DNA of 64,000 nucleotides from contig NZ_CP063120.1 in assembly GCF_014931395.1 (NCBI RefSeq), positions 975,501 through 1,039,500 on the forward strand, read 5' to 3'. Origin of the DNA: Haemophilus parainfluenzae (lineage in GTDB: Bacteria; Pseudomonadota; Gammaproteobacteria; Enterobacterales; Pasteurellaceae). The notes under the pieces are model-generated. The model ran no database searches and was not told where the DNA came from. It worked only from the letters and a program-made list of their open reading frames with translations. The position numbers and the translations under genes were made by a program. The number at the start of each line of letters is the position of its first letter. The first letter of the stretch is position 1. Positions 60,663-64,000 of the stretch are shown in pieces.

Positions 60663-61271
60663 ATGAAAAACGTAGTAAAAGTTACCGCACTTTCTTTAGG
60701 TCTTGCACTTGCATCAGGTTTTGCTGCTGCAGATGAAAATATCGCATTCATCAATGCGGGTTACTTATTCCAAAATCACCCGGATCGTCAAGCTGTAGCA
60801 GATAAGTTAGATGCAGAATTCAAACCAATGGCGGACAAACTTGCTGCAAGTAAGAAAGAAATTGATGACAAAATCGTAGCATCTCGTAAAAAAGTAGAAG
60901 CAAAAGTGGCTGCTTTACAAAAAGATGCACCTCGTTTACGTCAAGCTGAAATTCAAAAACGCCAAGAAGAAATCACTAAATTTGGTTCAGATGAAGAAGC
61001 TGCATTAAATAAATTAATGGAAGAGCAAGATAAAAAAGTGGCAGAGTTCCAAGAGTTAAACGAAAAACGTCAAACTGAAGAGCGTGGTAAATTATTAGAA
61101 AGCATTCAAGTTGCAACGAATAACTTAGCAAAAGCAAAAGGTTATACTTATGTTTTAGATGCTAACTCTGTAGTATTTGCAGTAGATGGTAAAGATATTA
61201 CTGAAGAAGTATTAAAATCTATTCCAGCAACTGAAAAAGCAGCGCCAGCAAAAACTGAAGAGAAAAAATAA
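60663..61271 (+). CDS. skp: Periplasmic chaperone Skp (OmpH)
   Basis: Trimeric chaperone that carries unfolded outer-membrane proteins to BamA. 202 aa: signal peptide MKNVVKVTALSLGLALASGF, then a long alpha-helical, lysine/glutamate-rich tentacle region (about 60-150) and a lysine-rich tail (PAKTEEKK). The first codons of the signal peptide overlap a USS. lpxD starts 12 bp after the stop. Confidence 0.96.
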   Translation: MKNVVKVTALSLGLALASGFAAADENIAFINAGYLFQNHPDRQAVADKLDAEFKPMADKLAASKKEIDDKIVASRKKVEAKVAALQKDAPRLRQAEIQKRQEEITKFGSDEEAALNKLMEEQDKKVAEFQELNEKRQTEERGKLLESIQVATNNLAKAKGYTYVLDANSVVFAVDGKDITEEVLKSIPATEKAAPAKTEEKK

Positions 61272-61283
61272 TAGGTTCTCATA

Positions 61284-62309
61284 ATGCAAAAATCCTACTC
61301 TTTACAGGAATTAGCAACAAAAGTCGGCGGTACCCTTCGCGGTAACGCCGACGTTGTCGTTAATAATATTGCCGCACTATCAAAAGCAGAACCTAACCAA
61401 CTGACCTTCATTTCTAATGCAAAATTTCGCCCTTTATTAGCTGAATCTAAAGCTGGTATTCTTGTCGTGTCAGAAGCGGATGTGGAATTTTGCTCACCTG
61501 AAAGTAATTTACTTATCGTAAAAGATCCTTATGTTGCTTATGCAGTATTAGCTCAATATATGGACACCACCCCAAAAGCTGCTCAAAATATCCACCCAAG
61601 TGCGGTTATTTCTGAAAAAGCTTCAATTGGTGAAAATGTATCAATTGGTGCAAATGCCGTTATTGAAGAAGGTGTTGTATTAGGCGATAACGTGATTATT
61701 GGCGCGGGTTGTTTTGTGGGTAAATTCACAAAAATTGGCGCGGGTACACAGCTTTGGGCAAACGTAAGCGTTTATCATGAAGTCGAAATTGGGCAAAATT
61801 GCTTAATTCAATCAGGTGCAGTCATCGGTAGTGATGGCTTCGGTTATGCGAATGATCGTGGCCGCTGGGTGAAAATTCCACAAGTAGGGCAAGTGATTAT
61901 TGGTAATAATGTCGAAATCGGTGCTTGTACTTGTATTGACCGTGGTGCCTTAGACGCGACAGTCATTGAAGATAACGTCATCATTGATAACCTTTGTCAA
62001 ATTGCCCATAACGTTCATATTGGCACAGGTACAGCGGTGGCTGGCGGTGTGATTATGGCGGGTAGCCTAAAAGTAGGTCGTTATTGTTTAATTGGCGGAG
62101 CAAGTGTGATTAATGGCCACATGGAAATCTGCGATAAAGTAACCGTGACAGGCATGGGCATGGTGATGCGCCCAATTACTGAGCCTGGCGTATATTCATC
62201 GGGCATTCCACTACAAACCAATAAAGAGTGGCGAAAAACAGCCGCACTTACCTTGGGAATTGATGGTATGAATAAACGATTGAAAGCCCTTGAGAAAAAA
62301 CTTGGCTAA
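61284..62309 (+). CDS. lpxD: UDP-3-O-acylglucosamine N-acyltransferase
   Basis: Third step of lipid A synthesis, adding a hydroxyacyl chain. 341 aa: N-terminal uridine-binding domain ([18 protein letters not shown]), a left-handed beta-helix of hexapeptide repeats (about 105-300: [23 protein letters not shown] and following), with catalytic His in [17 protein letters not shown], and a C-terminal helix ([20 protein letters not shown]). Confidence 0.98.
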   Translation: MQKSYSLQELATKVGGTLRGNADVVVNNIAALSKAEPNQLTFISNAKFRPLLAESKAGILVVSEADVEFCSPESNLLIVKDPYVAYAVLAQYMDTTPKAAQNIHPSAVISEKASIGENVSIGANAVIEEGVVLGDNVIIGAGCFVGKFTKIGAGTQLWANVSVYHEVEIGQNCLIQSGAVIGSDGFGYANDRGRWVKIPQVGQVIIGNNVEIGACTCIDRGALDATVIEDNVIIDNLCQIAHNVHIGTGTAVAGGVIMAGSLKVGRYCLIGGASVINGHMEICDKVTVTGMGMVMRPITEPGVYSSGIPLQTNKEWRKTAALTLGIDGMNKRLKALEKKLG

Positions 62310-62315
62310 GATTTT

Positions 62316-62346
62316 AAAACGTACCTTAGGGTGCGTTTTATTTTTA
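62316..62346 (+). terminator. Terminator-like hairpin after lpxD
   Basis: 10-bp stem AAAACGTACC (62316-62325) / GGTGCGTTTT (62330-62339) including one G:T pair, then ATTTTTA. It may be partial, since fabZ continues the cluster. Confidence 0.7.
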
Positions 62347-62404
62347 TACAGAAATATCGTATAATCTCAATGTTTTATTATTATTTATTTTAAAGGTATT
62401 AGAC

Positions 62405-62854
62405 GTGTCAGAGAATCAAGTAAGTAAAGTGATTGAAGCAAAAGAAATTATGACCTTATTGCCACATCGTTATCCATTTTTATTAGTGGATCGCGTGTTG
62501 GACTACAAAGAAGGTGAATGGTTAAAAGCAATTAAAAATATCAGTGTAAACGAACCTTGCTTTACCGGCCATTTCCCGAGTGAACCGATTTTACCAGGTG
62601 TGTTAATTCTTGAAGCTTTGGCACAAGCAATGGGATTACTTGCATTTAAAACTCATGAATTAAAAGGTGGCGAATTATTCTATTTCGCAGGTATTGATGA
62701 AGCGCGTTTCAAACGCCCAGTATTACCTGGAGATCAAATGGAATTGAACGTTCAAGTGATTAAAGAACGTCGTGGTATTACAGCATTCACGGGTATTGCA
62801 ACCGTAAACGGTGAAGTAGCTTGTGAAGCCAAATTAATGTGTGCTCGTCGATAA
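62405..62854 (+). CDS. fabZ: 3-hydroxyacyl-ACP dehydratase FabZ
   Basis: Dehydrates hydroxyacyl-ACPs in fatty acid elongation, competing with lipid A synthesis for the same substrate. 149 aa, hotdog fold: [16 protein letters not shown], catalytic His in [19 protein letters not shown], then [11 protein letters not shown] (Glu) and [17 protein letters not shown]. Start codon is GTG (62405), as the N-terminal [16 protein letters not shown] matches Pasteurellaceae FabZ; no ATG is available upstream. Confidence 0.97.
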   Translation: MSENQVSKVIEAKEIMTLLPHRYPFLLVDRVLDYKEGEWLKAIKNISVNEPCFTGHFPSEPILPGVLILEALAQAMGLLAFKTHELKGGELFYFAGIDEARFKRPVLPGDQMELNVQVIKERRGITAFTGIATVNGEVACEAKLMCARR

Positions 62855-62877
62855 TTAAAGAAAATTAAGGGGTAAGT

Positions 62878-63666
62878 ATGATCCACCCAAGTGCAAAAAT
62901 TCACCCGACCGCGCTTGTTGCTGATGGCGCAGTTATTGGCGAAGATGTTGTTATCGGTCCTTTCTGTATTATTGAAGGGAGCGTTGAGATTAAAGCACGT
63001 ACTGTTTTAAATTCTCACATTGTCGTGAAAGGCGATACCGTGATTGGTGAAGATAACCAGATTTATCAATTCGCCAGCATTGGTGAAGTGAACCAAGATT
63101 TAAAATATAAGGGCGAAGCAACAAAAACCATTATTGGTAATGGAAACCGTATTCGTGAGCATGTGACGATTCACCGCGGCACTATCCAAGGTGGTGGTGT
63201 AACACGTATTGGTAATAACAATTTACTCATGGTAAACGTACATGTTGCTCATGATTGCCAAATCAAGAATAACTGTATCTTAGCAAATAACGCAACACTT
63301 GCTGGTCATGTTGAATTAGATGATTTTGTGATTGTTGGTGGTATGTCTGCGATTCACCAATTTGTGATCGTAGGGGCACATGTTATGCTAGGTGGCGGTT
63401 CTATGGTTAGCCAAGATGTGCCACCTTATGTGATGGCTCAAGGTAACCATGCTCAGCCTTTCGGTGTTAACCTGGAAGGATTAAAACGTCGTGGTTTTGA
63501 TAAACCAACCATGCACGCGATTCGTAACGTCTATAAAATGATTTACCGTAGTGGTAAAACCCTCGAAGAAGTATTGCCTGAAATTGAACAGATTGCGCAA
63601 ACTGAATCTGCAATTAGTTTCTTTGTGGAATTCTTCAAACGTTCTACCCGTGGCATTATTCGTTAA
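62878..63666 (+). CDS. lpxA: UDP-N-acetylglucosamine acyltransferase LpxA
   Basis: First enzyme of lipid A synthesis. 262 aa: left-handed beta-helix of hexapeptide repeats (about 1-185) with [20 protein letters not shown], the catalytic His in [20 protein letters not shown] (near residue 125), and [18 protein letters not shown]-terminal helical domain with [16 protein letters not shown]. Ribosome site aaggggtaagtATG. Confidence 0.98.
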   Translation: MIHPSAKIHPTALVADGAVIGEDVVIGPFCIIEGSVEIKARTVLNSHIVVKGDTVIGEDNQIYQFASIGEVNQDLKYKGEATKTIIGNGNRIREHVTIHRGTIQGGGVTRIGNNNLLMVNVHVAHDCQIKNNCILANNATLAGHVELDDFVIVGGMSAIHQFVIVGAHVMLGGGSMVSQDVPPYVMAQGNHAQPFGVNLEGLKRRGFDKPTMHAIRNVYKMIYRSGKTLEEVLPEIEQIAQTESAISFFVEFFKRSTRGIIR

Positions 63667-63713
63667 TTAACGTTTCTTTTCTCATTAAGAGAAAATGATG
63701 AAATAACAAAGAG

Positions 63714-63750
63714 ACCGCACTATGATTTGTTCAAAGTGCGGTTGTTTTTT
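63714..63750 (+). terminator. USS-pair hairpin between lpxA and lpxB
   Basis: ACCGCACT (63714-63721) / AGTGCGGT (63735-63742), 13-nt loop, then TGTTTTTT. Resembles the other USS terminators but lies within the lpx cluster, so it may only reduce transcription of lpxB. Confidence 0.7.
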
Positions 63751-63762
63751 AGGATAAATTTA

Positions 63763-64000
63763 ATGATTAAAGAAAATCCGATTATTGCGATTATTGCCGG
63801 CGAGGTCTCTGGCGATATTCTTGGTGCAGGTCTCATTCAGGCGCTAAAACGCCACTATCCGCAAGCTAAATTTGTCGGGATTGGTGGCGAGCGAATGATT
63901 GCTCAAGGCTTTGAAAGCTTTTTTGATATGGAAGAGCTCTCTGTCATGGGGCTAGTAGAAGTTCTCAAACATTTGCCGCGATTGCTAAAAATTCGTCGTA
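63763..64000 (+). CDS. lpxB: Lipid-A-disaccharide synthase, 3' end outside window
   Basis: The first 79 codons are visible, starting at ATG 63763 ([18 protein letters not shown]). The glycosyltransferase signature [21 protein letters not shown] and the segment [14 protein letters not shown] are typical of LpxB, which joins UDP-diacylglucosamine and lipid X. Position after lpxA fits. Truncated by the window end. Confidence 0.95.
   Translation, partial: MIKENPIIAIIAGEVSGDILGAGLIQALKRHYPQAKFVGIGGERMIAQGFESFFDMEELSVMGLVEVLKHLPRLLKIRR

Overview
The window is chromosomal DNA of a member of the Pasteurellaceae, most probably Haemophilus (H. parainfluenzae-like). The evidence is the very frequent 9-mer AAGTGCGGT and its complement, the Hin-type DNA uptake signal sequence (USS), together with low G+C content and typical Haemophilus gene neighbourhoods (acrR-acrA-acrB, napFDAGHBC, psd/pssA). 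Natural competence is also supported by dprA, which has a CRP-S type site in front of it. The species name is an inference.

Layout, left to right: end of topB, secG and tRNA-Leu(GAG); a lone sucrose-type PTS permease; a small lipoprotein; a compact retron locus on the minus strand (about 4.6-6.44 kb: promoter, ncRNA with 9-nt inverted repeats, a 73-aa ORF, an Xre regulator and a reverse transcriptase); metH; leuABCD with its attenuator and leader peptide; dprA; yaaA plus a lipoprotein; pfkA; folA; proB; a lipoprotein; fklB; psd and pssA (phosphatidylethanolamine synthesis); yfiF; gss; the periplasmic nitrate reductase operon with an FNR site; yggL-trmB; priA; ftsN; acrR-acrA-acrB; an M48 lipoprotein peptidase; mtr; a methyltransferase; rpsB-tsf; a phosphoethanolamine transferase; and pyrH through lpxB.

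The right-hand 17 kb is the conserved gammaproteobacterial cluster rpsB-tsf-pyrH-frr-dxr-uppS-cdsA-rseP-bamA-skp-lpxD-fabZ-lpxA-lpxB. It links translation, isoprenoid carrier and phospholipid precursors, outer-membrane protein assembly and lipid A synthesis. It is interrupted between pyrH and frr by two paralogous lipoprotein genes on the opposite strand, one of them decayed.

The most notable accessory element is the retron. Its reverse transcriptase has NANIH (the retron NAxxH signature) and YVDD, but no ATG, GTG or TTG start in its 5' half. It is joined to the end of the Xre gene through a run of seven A residues in a +1 frame relation. This suggests a frameshifted or slippage-made Xre-RT fusion, a non-AUG start, or phase variation. 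Many intrinsic terminators are built from inverted USS pairs; one such pair lies inside priA.
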